From Amoebidium appalachense (lineage: Eukaryota > Ichthyosporea): a stretch of 64,000 bases of DNA. Position numbers and translations under genes: made by a program. Positions within the stretch are counted from its first letter, which is position 1. Each line of letters begins with the position of its first letter. This document shows positions 42,605 through 55,025 of this stretch, in pieces. The stretch spans positions 124,001-188,000 of the forward strand of contig CAVNZM010000003.1 in NCBI GenBank assembly GCA_963693365.1. The letters run 5' to 3'. The notes beneath the pieces are model-generated. The model searched no databases and was not told where the DNA came from. It saw nothing but the letters and a program-made list of their open reading frames with translations.

Positions 42605-42810
42605 GGGGGGGGGGGAGGGGGGGGGGGGGGGGGTCCGTTATATCTCGGTATATCCCACACCTCGACTATCTGGTCATATCCTGACTGGGCGGCGCAGTGC
42701 AGCGGGGTGAGACCCTCGTTGTCTGGGGCATTGATGTGGCTGGGGGGCAGGTGGGGCAGGAGGATGCGCACGGTGCTGGCATTCATGCACATGTGCAACA
42801 GATTTTCACC
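41746..42810 (-). CDS. TRANK1-like helicase gene, ankyrin-repeat exons
   Basis: Exons 42661-42810 (50 codons) and 41746-41859 (38 codons), both phase 0. The first contains INAPDNEGLTPLHCAAQSGY, a textbook ankyrin repeat (DNxGxTPLHxAAxxG), preceded by a degenerate repeat (LLHMCMNASTVRILLPHLP). The second continues with LLKAGADPQAKDKLGRTPTV, the start of the next repeat. Each exon is close to one and a half repeats. In TRANK1 proteins ankyrin repeats also precede the helicase core. Protein binding is the expected role. Confidence 0.85.
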
Positions 42811-42984
42811 CTGTAGGACCCCCCCCACCATACACACACACCATACATCAGCTTTAATGTAAAACCCTACTCGGTGGTAGCTGAAAAAACACATGACGGG
42901 CCCAAAAAGATGGGTTTAAATGCAGCTAAACACCTTACACGGTGTCAAGGGAGCGGGAGCGGGAGGGGGAGAGGGAAGGGGCCC

Positions 42985-42986
<2 letters not shown>

Positions 42987-43053
<67 letters not shown>
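42987..43053. repeat. poly-G tract (~67)
   Basis: An unbroken G run following CCCCCG. It is C on the gene strand, in the intron between exons 43364-43693 and 42661-42810. Confidence 0.9.
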
Positions 43054-43054
<1 letters not shown>

Positions 43055-43363
43055 GGGGGGGCTTGTGCTCAAAAGTGAAATATTGCACGATCAAACAACT
43101 GTTTGGCACACACACAAACGAGTTTGTGATGCACACCAACATAAGCCATCCGCAGGACTATGATACAAGGCACCTTGGACGCAAGCAAGAAAGGAAACAA
43201 ACAAACATGTTGGGGGAAAGGATGGGTGGGAAAACCATATTTCTTGTGTGCATGCATGCATGTCAATACCATGGGGCGTTTTTCATTCCCTTTTCTTTTT
43301 TTCTTTTTTTTTTTTTTTTTTTTTTTGGGGGGGGGGGGGGAGGGTTCTAACCCTGTGATTTAC

Positions 43364-44733
43364 AGCCTGTGCAGCCGCCCCCCTCAGGCACAGACTCTCC
43401 AAAAGCACATCCCCACTAGCATCGGCCTTGACCAATCGCATCACGTCCCACCCCGTAGCGTCCAATGGAATCTCGAGCTTATAAATCGCCGTCCAATACT
43501 TCATGGCCGTTAAAACGTCTCCCTCGGTAACGGCGTGCTTTAAGGGGGACGCACACAGTTTCCTAATTTGGACGCGTGCCTCCTGTTCGTTCCCGCACCC
43601 AGGCAGCATCTTAGCAAGGGCATAAGTGTCCTGCCATGACCAGTTGCCCTTGTGCATGCCGTCCAGGATTAAGATCTCCCATAGCTCAGGGTGCTGTGTT
43701 AGAGAAAGAGTGTGGTTAGTGCGGTGTTGTGTATTTTGAGTTAAAGGAACGGCTGGACAAGGGGTTCCAGAGTGTGTTCGTAATGTCTTTTAAAGAAAGA
43801 TCTTTGTCGTCGTTGTACAGTGTGTATGCGTTAAAACTTCTGTGTGGTACATTTCAAGTGCATTAGAGAAACCTTTTTTCAGTATGTTAAAGTGTCTTAG
43901 TTGTATAGATACTCGTATATCCGTGCATTCCAATTACTTCACAGTCAAGTCCCATTTATACGAGCATGGTGGCATTATATTTTCGTTAAAGAGAAGCTTT
44001 TGTCAGGGAGGTGCATCGTGTTTGGACTTTTGGTTGGTGCGTATGCTGGAATCTACTTAGAGATTGTAGGCAAGCCGATAGCCTGTCTAAATGACTGGGA
44101 CCTAGCTAGGGGGACATGTGTGTGTATTTGTTTTTATATTTTTTTTTTTAAGCGGGGGAGGGGGGGGGGGGGGGGGAGACTCCAAAAACCATCTCAGGAG
44201 GACAGAGGGGAGAGTGAAGGGTGATGAAACAAACCGTCCCTCAGAAATGCGCGCGAGTGTGTGCGTGCGTGAGAGCATATGTGAGTGCATGCACGTGTGT
44301 GTCTGTTTATGTGTTGGCGCTAGTGTGTGTGTGCGCGCGCGAGTGTAAGTATGTATATGTGTGTATATATGTAGCAATGTTCATGAATGTATGTGTGTAC
44401 TTGCACGAGTGTATCCATGTGCATGCATGCGCCTACATGTGTATGCTCATGTGTGTCTGTGTACGTGTGTGCTCATGTGTGTCTGTGTACGTGTGTGCTC
44501 ATGTGTGTCTGTGTACGTGTGTGCTCATGTGTGTCTGTGTACGTGTGTGCTCATGGTGTGTGCCTGTATTACCTTAACAAAAGATAGGCCCTTGCCCCTC
44601 ATAGCCTTGATGAGTGCAGCCGCAGCCGCTGTGCCCCTTGGTGCCCCCACAGACGACACAACCCCAAACACACTCTCGGCACTGTTGCTGCCCGGCGTGG
44701 GGGGTAGGCCCTCGACTACTATGCCGAACATCT

Positions 44734-44765
<32 letters not shown>

Positions 44766-44804
44766 GATTTGGGTGTTTGGTTGAAGCAGCGAGGATGAAG
44801 GTAT

Positions 44805-44842
<38 letters not shown>

Positions 44843-45276
44843 GGGAGGGGTGAGAATGGGGTGCACGGGGAGAAAGAGGTATGGAGAGGGGGAGGGTGGG
44901 TCGGTGGGGGGGGGGAGGGGGGGGGGGGGGGGAGGGGGGACAAGAAGTTTTGGTGGTGGTAAAATGAGGGCAGGAAGATTGGGGAAAAGAAGGGTGGAGA
45001 GGGCGGGCGGGGGGGGAAGGGGGGGAGGGGGAGGGGGGGAGGCACGCAAAGGAGGAGATGGGGAGGGTCTAGGAGGGAAAGGAAATGGGTTGGCAGCAGG
45101 GGGAACGGAAGGAAGGAGGAGCAGAGAAAGCTACGGGACGACGGGTTCGTGTGTAGGTATGAATGGGTGCGTGTTTCTTTTTTCTTTTTTTTTTTTTTGG
45201 GGGGGGGGGGGGTTGGGTATGGAATAACAGGTTATTTCAAAATCATATGATAAGGTGGAGGAGAAAGAAGCGGCCA

Positions 45277-45320
<44 letters not shown>

Positions 45321-46103
45321 GAGGCACCTTTGTGTTCTGCACAAAGTCGGCAGTTGCCATATCCGGCCACACCAGACTGGACCCATACTTGAGCCCCCCC
45401 AGGCCCCCACCGCCACATATGGCCTCCACGGCACTTGCACACCCCCTGCCTATTGCCGTCCGCAATAACCCCTGCAGGTGTTTGCCCACGTTCTGGCCCG
45501 TGCTCGTGCTTGTGTATGCTGCAAGCAGGGGAGGTAGGGCCCACACGTGTGTGTCCTGTGTGCACGTGTGTAGAAGATTGTGGAAGGCCTTCTCCGTCAT
45601 GTCACTGTCTGAATGCAGTTGGATCTGCTTGCGCATGTCTGGTGGCTGCATGGGTGTGCTGGGGAGGGGAATTAAGATATTTTAGTTTTTAGTTTTGTAA
45701 TTCTTTGTTTTGGTTGGTTGGATTGGCCAGGCTGGGTGGAGGGGGGTTGGGGGAGAGCGAGTGAGGGGGGGCAGGGTGGAAGGGGAGGGGGGTGGGGAGG
45801 GGGGGGGCGGTGGGGTGGAGGAAATCCGACGGGACCATATACCCCTGGAAAAGGGAGGCAGGAGCAAGAAAGAGCGGGAGAGGGAGAGAGGGGAGGGGGG
45901 AGGGGAGCGGGGGGATGAAATAGGAGGGACAGATGTGTGTGTGTTTGGGGGGGGGGGGGGGGGGGGGGGAGATAAGGAGGGGATGAAGGAGGGGTGGCTG
46001 AGTTTTTGATCTGTTTGCAGCCTGCCTGCAGGTCTATATTAGGATGCAATTGAGGGTTCGGTGCCAGCACGCACAGGTCACTAAATCGGCACAAGTGTCT
46101 TTC
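43364..46103 (-). CDS. helicase gene, N-terminal helical exons
   Basis: Exons in transcription order are 46026-46103, 45328-45645, 44573-44731 and 43364-43693, all read in phase 0 (26, 106, 53 and 110 codons). They encode helical repeat-like segments (TEKAFHNLLHTCTQ; LALAKMLPGCGNEQEARV-like; AVTEGDVLTAMKYWTAIYKL). The first exon has no GT donor and is best closed by a GC donor (CAG|GCAGGC). An ATG at 45651, 13 bases upstream of the favoured acceptor of the second exon, is an alternative start if the CCCH exons belong to another gene. No enzyme motif is seen; the region is probably a protein-interaction scaffold ahead of the ankyrin repeats. Confidence 0.6.
44445..44555. repeat. 26-bp TG-rich tandem repeat, about 4 copies
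   Basis: Unit CATGTGTGTCTGTGTACGTG plus TGTGCT, ending about 20 bases 3' (gene strand) of the donor of exon 44573-44731. Confidence 0.9.
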
Positions 46104-46269
46104 CTGTATCTTCGGGTGGGTGGGGGGAGGGGGATGGGGGGATGGGGGGGGGGGGGGGGGGGGGACAAGTTTTAACTAAAACAGTGTGGAGAGGTATGTC
46201 ATAGGAGAATTTACGGTGGCAGAGGGGGGGGGGGGGGGGGGGGGGGGGGGAGGGGGGGGGGGGCACGCA

Positions 46270-46623
46270 CTATTTCTTTGCCACACCCATCCACGCCTTC
46301 ATCCCCGCCTGCCAGGCCTGTGCAATCTCCCGAAGGGTCTTTTCGGGCCGGTCCGGGTCGTTCACAAGCACCTCAGCGGCCCGAATGAATTCTGACGGAA
46401 CAGACCCCGCCATGGCAAACACGCGACACAGGCGCCCCCACTCCCTCTTCTCCACAAGGTGTGACAGTAGCTTCGTTCCAGGGGCGGTTGTTGTTTGGAT
46501 TTGGCGGAGGAGGAGGAAGGGGGGTAGCTCGAATTGTTGGTTTAGCAGACGGAGCGGGTTTGGGCTGTGGAGTAGAAGGGCCTCGAGTAGATCGTGTCTG
46601 TTGCTGGCCGTCCACCATACAAT
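46270..46623 (-). CDS. second exon after the CCCH exon; ends at a TAG or a weak donor
   Basis: The acceptor AG at 46624-46625 follows a C-rich tract. The exon continues the frame of the CCCH exon in phase 0 with IVWWTASNRHDLLEALLLHS, a helical segment, and EFIRAAEVLVNDPDRPEKTL. It meets an in-frame TAG at 46270-46272 after GMKAWMGVAKK. Two readings are possible: the CCCH protein stops here as a separate gene of about 872 residues, or a GTGGCA donor at 46283-46284 splices on to the exon at 46026-46103 in phase 0. The 170-base gap to the next exon argues for one gene, while the weak donor argues for two. Confidence 0.65.
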   Translation of the reverse strand: MVWWTASNRHDLLEALLLHSPNPLRLLNQQFELPPFLLLRQIQTTTAPGTKLLSHLVEKREWGRLCRVFAMAGSVPSEFIRAAEVLVNDPDRPEKTLREIAQAWQAGMKAWMGVAKK

Positions 46624-47095
46624 CTGGGGGGGTGGGGGGGGAAGGGGGGGGGGGGGGGGGGGAGAAGGCGTGGGGGGGATGGGGGTGGGAGGAGGGAAGG
46701 GGGAGGGAGGAGGGGGGCGGGGGAGGAGGGGGAGGAGGGAGGGAGGGGGAGTGTGTGTGTGGGGGGGGGGGGGGGGGGGGGGGACGCTGGAGGAAAAGGG
46801 GGGTGGGAGGGGGCTGGGGAGCGGAGGAAGGGAGGTGAGGGGGAGGGGGGGTAAAGGGAAGGGGGATGGGTCGTGAAGAGACAAGAAAGGGGGGGAAAGG
46901 GTTGTGGAGATGGGGAAGGGGGGGGGGGGAGACGAGGGGGGGAAAGGGGAAGGGAAGGAGGGATGATGGAAGGTAAGCAGATCGGGAAAGAGTAAGAATG
47001 TGGGGTACGGAAAGGAGTAAAAGAACACAAATGCAAAACGAAAGTAAGGAAGTGTAAAACGAAATTTGGCAGGGAGGGGCAGGGGGCGGGGCGGG

Positions 47096-47099
<4 letters not shown>

Positions 47100-47183
<84 letters not shown>
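47100..47183. repeat. poly-G tract (~84), longest homopolymer in the window
   Basis: A pure G run in the intron between exons 47833-50100 and 46270-46623; it is C on the transcribed-sense strand. Exact length is doubtful given other signs of homopolymer miscounting. Confidence 0.9.
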
Positions 47184-47184
<1 letters not shown>

Positions 47185-47773
47185 GGAACAGGAACGTCGT
47201 GTGAACGTGTCTAATTGCCATTTCGTGTCGGTGTATGTGGAAGGGTTGGGGCAAGGGGCCAGCGAGTCGTATAGACAGGGGGTTTCAGGGGCAAAAGAAA
47301 CAAGCGTCATAAGAGATCAGTGGAAGAACAAAGAAAAACGGGAGAAGAGATGCCTGGGGCTTTTGGCACGCAAGAGAGAAGAGGATAATACGGGGGGGGG
47401 GGATAAGGTTATTTTGGGGTGCAGGGGGGCGGGGGTGGGGGGGAAGCGAAAGAATCTACACAACCAGGGCCATATTGAAAGGCAGGCAAGTCGTAGGACA
47501 CAGTAACCCACACAGCAGACGGCAGCCGGGGGGGGGGGGGGGGGGGGGGGGGGTCCTGCAGCCGGGGGGGGGGGGGTGTCCTAAGTAACAGAGAACGAGT
47601 CCACACTAACGACGGACACTATGCATACCTTGGTTCCATAAAAGACAAAAAAACGAAGAGGAAGAATGGGGAAAAAAAAAAGAAAAAAAAAAAAAAAGAC
47701 ACAAACGATTAGCATCACGTAAAGCTCGTTTTCCGAGCTGGAAGCAGGGATGGGGCCGGGAGTGGGGCGGGGG

Positions 47774-47809
<36 letters not shown>

Positions 47810-47832
47810 GAAGAATAGGCATGCACATGTAC

Positions 47833-50100
47833 CAACTGCATGAGCTCGGCATGGTCCACACCGCTCTTGGCTGCAGTCAGCCGCATCTGAAGCTGGGCAC
47901 TGGTAGTGCTCTCCCCCAAATATGGAACACCGACACGCTTAGACGGACCCAGGGCGCTATATCTCCGGTAATTCTCAGCCACGATTCCGGGAGTTTCACG
48001 TGCTGCGGCTTGCGAAACCGTAATTTCCGTCTGTTTTTTCGCCTCTGTCCTCCTCTTTTCCTCCTCCCTCTTTCTCTCCTCCGCCCTTTTCTTCTCCGCT
48101 TCCAGTTTTCTCCGTTTTTCCTGTTTCCCCCACAGATCATTCGCATCTGCCTGTATATCTATCTCCGTATTCTCCAATTTTTCCTCCATTTCAACCACCG
48201 CCGATTTCATCCCCATCCACCTCATTGCCACATTTTTGCGATCCAGAACGCGCAGATCGCTCAGGTGACCAGGGAGATCGTCGATCGGCATCCCATCGAG
48301 CACCCTCTTTGTGTGGTCTCTGTCTTCCCTCGCACACATCAACTGTCCAAACATATCGCGATATCCAATCGCCATCTCTTCAATTCGTGCCCACTCCTCC
48401 CTTTCCTGTGGGGTTACGCTATCTCGTTCCGCCATCTTTGATCGCAATCTCTCGTCAATGAGCCCCCATGCAGAAGCCAAACCGAATCGTTCTTGGGGGG
48501 GTCTGGTGTCGAATTTCGTGTGTTTGGGGGGTGCCGGTGTGCTGGTGGTGGCGGTGAGGGTGGGCGTTGGTTTGGGTGTTGCCTTGGCTGTGGGTTGCGG
48601 TGGTTGGGTGGGCGGGGTCGGTGTCGTGATGAGTGGGGTGGTGGGTTTCTGTGTTGGCGCTGTGCTAAGGGGCGGTTGTGTGTTCACTCTTTCCTTCATC
48701 TTCGTTTCTTCTTTCTCGTTCGCTTCCTCTCCCACTTCCTCCCCTCCCCCCTCGCTTTTCCCTTCTCCCTCTTCACTTTCCCCCTCTCCCTCCTCACTCT
48801 CCCCCTCCTCCTCCTCCCCCTCCTCCCTACTACTCCCTCCACTCTCCCCCTCCGACCCTCTCTCCTCATCACTCCCCAACATGCCCAACACATCAAACCT
48901 TCCCTTCGAAACACCCTCGTCCCTCCCCTGCCCCCGTTTCGGCTGTTCCACAGGCGCGCGTTTTGGCTGTTTTTTGATCAATTCCTTATAGTAATCTCTC
49001 GTTCTCACCTCCCCCGTATTCTTCTTCGACTGTGATGTGTCCTGCCATTCCTCCCCGTTTTCCTCCGTTTTTTGTTCGTTTCGTGACGAGGGTCGCTCTG
49101 GTGTTGCCGGTGTGTTTGTTCTGCTGTTTGCGTCTTTCCCTTTCCGTTGCAAACGGGGAATTGTCGTTTGTGCCTCGTAAGGGGAGGGCCCCCCGGGCAT
49201 CGTGTTTGGTACACGTTGTTGTGTGCGTTGTTGTTGTTGTTGTTGTTGTTGTGTGGGTGTTGGTAACAGTCCATGTTGCTGTTGCATCTGTGTTTGTAGC
49301 AATTGTTGTTGTTGTTGCGGTGTTAACCCCATCTGTGTTGCATATGCCGCATACTGCCACATGGCCCACAAATGCTGCTGCTGTTGCAAAACCGCAGGGT
49401 CCATGTTCAACGGGTCAAGAGGCATTAACCCCATTGGGTTAACACTACCTCCACCCATTAACCCCTGCCCCCCTTGTTGCATCATTTGCAAATGCTGAAG
49501 TTGTTGCATTTGTAGTTGCTGTTGGTATGTGTCTGGCGTAGTCGGAATTGGGGGGGGCTGTGCGGGTTGATTTTGCACCCTTTGTTGCTGGGCTTGTTGC
49601 AGTTCCAGTGCCTTTATTTGCAGCCGCAATTGTTCTACCCTCTGCTGAGCCTGCAAATACTCCAATTGCTGCTGAATCAGGGCCGGGTTATGCTGGCCCG
49701 ACCCGGAATTCGGGTCATACGCTGGCGCCGGTGGTGGCGCCGAGGCGGGTTGGTGGGTGGGTTGAGTGGTGGGGGGGTTCATGAGGGACACACCCCCACT
49801 AACCGGGGGGGTGTGGGAGGGTAGGGGTGTTCCATCCCACCCCTCGAGCGTGTGACGACCCGAAACTCCCACATCTCGGTTCGGGTTCAAGCCCAAACCC
49901 GCCTGCTGTGTGGGCCTGTACGGTTCGGAGGCGGAGGTCTGTCGGGCCGAGCCATTGTTGTTCGAACCGGGTCGGTTCGAGTTCTGTCGTGGCTGGGGGT
50001 CTGTGTGCAGGTAGGAACAGCGATCACCAAACGAACAGAAGCCGCTCTGGTAGTGTCTGCAGGGCACACGACGATAGCGGGGGTGGCTAGGCCCGGACAT
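47833..50100 (-). CDS. CCCH zinc-finger / Gln-rich / coiled-coil N-terminal exon
   Basis: A 756-codon exon starting at ATG 50098-50100 and ending at a GTACAT donor in phase 0. Residues 14-32 form a CCCH finger, C-X7-C-X5-C-X3-H (VPCRHYQSGFCSFGDRCSYL then H), of the RNA-binding type found in makorins and related proteins. Next come a long Gln-rich region (about residues 150-345) with Met and Pro, a Ser/Glu acidic stretch, a Pro/Thr-rich linker (about 510-560), and a Lys/Glu coiled coil (about 640-710, e.g. EKRRKLEAEKKRAEERKREE). RNA binding is inferred from the finger; low-complexity Gln tracts suggest condensate or granule association, which is speculative. It may be the N-terminus of the downstream helicase or a separate gene. 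Confidence 0.85.
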
Positions 50101-50934
50101 GGTGCCGGGTAGGTGCAAGGTGGCACATCCTGTAGGGGGGTTTTTTTTTTTTTTCGGTCGGGGGGGGGGGGGGGGGGGGAGGGAAGGGGGGGTAGATCTG
50201 TGAGTGTGTGGTTGGTAAACGGGGACTTGAGGTGATGGGGAGGGGAGGAGGAAAAAGGAAAGGCGAAAAGGGAGTGGGGGGGGTCGGGGGGTGGGGAGGG
50301 GGACGGGGGGGGGGGGGGGGGGGGGGTTTGAATATATCAGAGTACGAGGTACACATATACAACGATCCCAACACCATGCAGAGTGCAACCGCACATGGAT
50401 GGAAGAGGGAGTGGGGGAGGGAGGGGGCGGAAGGAGGGGATATGATGAGAGAAGTAGAAACCGAGACAATAGGTTGAGGTTAGGATTTGCTAAAGAGAAT
50501 TAACAGGAGTGGTACAGGGTGTTGCTACAAGAGAGTGAGAGGGATCCTCAGGGTGGGGGAGGTAGGGGAGGTGGAGGGTATCGAGTTTGGAACGTGGCAC
50601 AAGGCATGAAGTGCGAATTGCTAACGGAGAACAAAGTTCGGGGGCGGGGGGGGGGGGAGGGTTAAGGAAAAACTGACTCTGTGCACACGTATTAGCAAAG
50701 AAGTGCGGTACTCGCATGGGCACAAACGCGAGTGCTAAGCGAAAAGGAGGGCGAGGTGAACATTAGGAAGAGAGGGGAGGGGGGGGGGGGGGGGGGGGGG
50801 GGGCTGCAGCTTGGAGTAGAGGGAGGGGGAGGGGGGGGGGGGGGGGGGGATTTACCAGGGTGCAGAACTAGACTTTCGATCGCAAGGGCTGTAAACTAAA
50901 GGCAAGATCGTACATGCATGGAAAAAAAAAAGGG

Positions 50935-50972
<38 letters not shown>

Positions 50973-51960
50973 ATAGGCTGCAAGCGTAAGCATTACAGAA
51001 ACTTTTCTGGGCCGTTTTTATAGAAAGTGAACTTGACGGGGGGGGGGGGGGGGGGGGGGGGGAGGGGGGGGAGGGAGGGGGGAACATGGTGCTTTAAACT
51101 CAAACGGGTGCTGTATTTTGTGTCCTGGAAAAGCAAACCGGCCGTGAGGGTGGGCAAGATGTGTTTTTTTCGTGGAGGGGGGGGAGGGAATGGGGATGAG
51201 TGAAATGTAACGTGGGGGGGAGGGGGGGGGGGGGGGAGGGGGGAAGGGGGGGGGCTGGGGAGTTACGGACACTTTACAAGAGGTCCTCAGCAAGTGTAAG
51301 AGGGGGAGGAAGGGGGTATCAGAAAAAGGGAGATCTTGAAGAGAAAAAAAGACGGGGGAAGTGGGGAGGGGGGGGGGGGGGGGGGGAGGAAGCCCACTTT
51401 CAGGTATGAGGGGAGGAAAGAGGGGGAGGGGGGGGGCGGGGGTAGTTGAACCTTGCCTGCACTTGAGCTCTGTTGCTGTATGTGATTATTCTGAATTCAG
51501 CGAAAAATGTAGAAGTGTGTTGCTATCACTATAGCGTCAGATGTGAAGTGTTTAGTATAGAGCGAGTTTTTTCCTCAAGACAAATCTTTACACAATCACG
51601 TGTGCTAGTGACACCAGGTGTGAGTGTGGTTCGTGTTAGCGTGACCGTCTAGTCTAGTAGTTGTTGCCGGTGAATCATTCGCCGGATCGGTTGTCCAGCC
51701 GACCATCTATTTTTGATTGGTTTCTGAGATATTGTTGTTTTCTTTGGCCCCTGCGGATTGGTTGCTTAAATTATTTCGAATCTCCCGCGCGACGCATCCT
51801 CGCCCGTTGTGTTGCGCAGAGCTTCAACAAAAACGGCGCTCACGGCCACTTGAACAGCATGTGCTTTCGCTCGCTTGCTTCTTTCGTTTCGCTCTCTCCA
51901 TTTTTTTTGTAGGCTTGCACTCTCTCAGATCTCTCCTACGGGGCCGAGTCATTCGTAACC
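50101..51960. promoter_or_regulatory. divergent intergenic region between the CCCH gene and the 331-residue gene
   Basis: The two flanking genes start at 50100 (-) and 51961 (+). Between them are poly-G tracts (about 50300-50326, 50781-50803, 50941-50970, 51040-51061, 51363-51386) and a complex 480-base segment before the + gene. Near that gene, inverted CCAAT boxes lie at 51716-51720 and 51757-51761, and a T-run ending TTTTTTTTGTAG at 51901-51912 could be the acceptor of a 5' UTR intron. No gene is seen within the interval. Confidence 0.45.
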
Positions 51961-52157
51961 ATGTCTGACACGGTGCTTGCGGTGTTTACGCAAAACCACA
52001 AACTCAACCTTTCGGGGTTGACTGCCCAGGAAATAGGTGTGTACACCCACGGAGAGCTGTTTCATCACTCAAGGTTGCACGATCACATGGGCGGATGTGG
52101 TGACGGAGGGAGGGAGGGAGGGGAAGAGACAGGGAGGTAGGGAAGGGAAGAGCAGCA

Positions 52158-52192
<35 letters not shown>

Positions 52193-52426
52193 GGGGGGGG
52201 AGGAGGAGGAAGGGGGGGAGGGGACGGGGGGAGAGAGAGGGGGACGGGGGGGGGGAGGGAGGGGGGGGAGGGTTAATGAGACAGGCCTGTTGTTTTCATA
52301 CCGAAAAAACTGTTGAAACCCAAAAGATAGGGAGGGGAGTTAAGCAAAGTGAGGAAGGGGGAGGCCTGAACGAGCAAGTGTTACTACTACTAACTCAACC
52401 ACACACCCAAGTGTGCGCACGCCACA

Positions 52427-52505
<79 letters not shown>

Positions 52506-53984
52506 AACACACACTGGATACATGTGTGCGCACACACAGACCGTGTGCGTTCTGCCATCCGTCCCCACATCAACGTGGACAAGGAGAAACCTGTGGACTG
52601 TGGTGGTGGCCTTAACGCCCACCAATTCTCCTTCGACTATGGTGCCTTAAACAACAGCACCTATGGCAAGGTTGCGGGCAGGAGGTGGGTGGCGTAACTC
52701 AGTGTGAGTGGTTGATGGATGGATGATGGGTGGACGTGTGTGTGCGTGTGGGTTGGCGTTTTATTACACAGTGTCGTGTGTGAGCGTGCCTTCCACTCCT
52801 CCTGGATTTGTGGCTAGGACAGATGTTCCTGAGTCTGCCCTCTACCTCCCCCATTTTCCTCTCTGCCCATTCCCTCCACCCCACCGCCCACCCAACTTTG
52901 CTCCCCATTATTGTGAACCTTTTTACATCTTTGCTATCCTCTTCCATGGACTTTATTGCCTGCCCCCTTCCCCCGCCCCCTCCACCCACTTGGGGGGGGG
53001 GGGGGGGGGGGGGGCAGGGGGGAGCGGAGGGGCCAGGGGAGCCTGTGGGGGGGAGGGGGAGAAGGGGGGGGGGGGGGGGGGGAGGTAGGCACAACAGGGA
53101 ACCCTGTGTGCAATCACTGCTTTTCTTCACTCTCCACCGACCAATTTTCGTAACTCGCACCCAACCAACCACGCCCTTTTTATTGACGGCCGCCCCACCA
53201 TCCACTCAGGTTCATATTGGGGATGCTCGCCTCCCTCTACCGTGATGGCATCTACTTCAAGTATGCAAGTGATACCTGCGTTAACATGCGATCGGAAAAC
53301 AACAGAGACGGCCTTGACTCCCTCGTGTTCAAACGTGGCCCCCCACCCACCCACCCCGTCACAGCATGTGCCATGTTCATGACGCGAGATTATGATCTGA
53401 TCTTAATCGATGTGCCCGACAGCGCTCTCACTTTGATCAAGGAGAAGATTGGTGGCCGGTTGCCGATTAAGGAATGGAGACGCCGTAAGGAGGAAAACTG
53501 TTGGGATGTTGACTTTCCGTACGACACATTCCGCCCGTCGCGGGAAAGTTCGCGCCACATTACGGGAGTCATGGCGCAGGCAATAATGGTGGAAGCCATC
53601 GAAGCAGCCGGTTTCCTGTTGTACGGATCTCTCGATCTCTCGACCTCATATTTCGACTACAGAACAAGCATTTTCCTAAGCGCACCACCCCGCCCTACCA
53701 ACCCTACCCCTGCACCCATGCCACCCAACACCCAATACACCCCCCCGCCCAAACCCTACCCTTCCCAAGGACCCCCCTCCCCCTACACCCAGCCATACCC
53801 CTCCCAAATGCCCCCACCCTCCTACCCGCCCGCCTATATCCCTCCTCCGGGTGCAGGGGAATATATGACCCCCACCCACAGTACTTCGTCTATCCCGTCG
53901 GCACCACAGCCATATCCAAATTACGGCGCACCGACCTCGGGACCCCCCCAGTATGGGGAGTCTGGTGTTCCGCCCCCAAAGTAG
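51961..53984 (+). CDS. 331-residue protein of unknown family with Pro/Tyr-rich tail
   Basis: Exons 51961-52036, 52540-52684 and 53210-53984 join as GT-AG introns in phases 1 and 2 to give 996 coding bases including the TAG. The start MSDTVLAVFTQNHKLNLSGL follows a leader with CCAAT boxes. Residues about 25-225 look like a folded alpha/beta domain (SFDYGALNNSTYGKVAGRRF; FMTRDYDLILIDVPDSALTL; ITGVMAQAIMVEAIEAAGFL). Residues about 226-331 are a disordered tail with PYPSQ and PPPxYPP repeats, like those of proteins that phase-separate or bind WW/SH3 domains. I do not recognise the domain. Introns contain a G-run, (CA)n and CCCC/GGGG tracts. The first intron's acceptor ends a (CA)n tract (CACACAG). 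It is a single-copy gene in this window. Confidence 0.8.
52132..52262. repeat. GGGA-rich and poly-G tract in intron 1
   Basis: G-rich DNA with a G-run at 52160-52190 inside the first intron of the 331-residue gene; (CA)n follows at 52429-52502. Confidence 0.9.
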
Positions 53985-54239
53985 AAGGGGTTGCCTATTT
54001 TGGAAGTTGCTGGTAGTAAAGGTGGTGCATTTGAATAAGATAGGTAAAGGAATGTATTGTGGTGATGTTTGTGGCCGTGAGATAGCGGAGTGATGTTATT
54101 TGCTTATCCACCCATAGGTGGTTCTTAGCCCTGAACGATGATCGGAATATATACTGAATATGTTTGTGTGCGAGATAAGTATAGTGCTGTAATATAAACT
54201 TTCGGAGATGTTTTACACCATATATGGAGAATAAGGGTT

Positions 54240-54470
54240 GAATTAGAATGACGATGTGTAGTATCCAGCGGCGGATTTGGTTTTAGCCAATGGGTATTTA
54301 ATGATTTCTGAAATTCTGGACAGTAAAGTGTGGATGCAGATATAGTGGCAGAAGTGATATAAAATGCAAAAAAGGCATAAAATAATAAACAGATGGCAGG
54401 GGTTACCCCACCTTTAGTTAGCTTCCATGTTTGTGTAGTGGTTTATGTTGTGTTCACAGTATGTGTTCAA
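54240..54470. repeat. dispersed repeat family A, copy 1
   Basis: Shares TGATTTCTGAAATTCTGGAC, AGTAAAGTGTGGATGCA and ACAGATGGCAGGGGTTA-like blocks in the same order with copies at 56990-57260 and 61125-61265. It lies just downstream of the 331-residue gene, starting in its 3' flank. Confidence 0.7.
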
Positions 54471-54893
54471 GCCTCGACAAGAGATATATGAATCCGTTAC
54501 ACAGGTGAAGCACAATATTGGACTGGGGGGGGGGGGGGAGGGGCAAACACACATACGCATGCACACACCCATTCTCTCTCTCTTCCCTCCCACCCTCGCA
54601 CCCCTTCTTCCTCTCAACTACAGACGTACCGGTGTTTAATAAGCATGCACACGGTGCACACATATACGCAAACACACAAGAACTCGCAATGGTTAAACGC
54701 ACAGGTGCACTCACATCCACCACCAAAGAAACACAAGCCCACACATGCACACGTGCAGGCATGTGTGCGCACACACCGAAGAATACGCTCACATACACAA
54801 AACACACAACCTGAAAGATCTGACTGTCTGGGGCCCTATAAAGTTTCTGAGCAGGCAGCGAAGTGGGGCTTGAGAAGCTGGGAGCTAGAAGGC

Positions 54894-54924
<31 letters not shown>

Positions 54925-54991
54925 CTCTCAGGTCTGTCCGGATCCACAATTGCAGAGGACGCTGGAGGCCACTTGTTCCCCAATTCGTGAG

Positions 54992-55025
<34 letters not shown>

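Noticed and set aside
46270-47310. 346-codon minus-strand frame including a long Pro run
   Set aside because: Only the last ~118 codons (46270-46623) are exonic; the upstream part is the C-run of an intron read as Pro.
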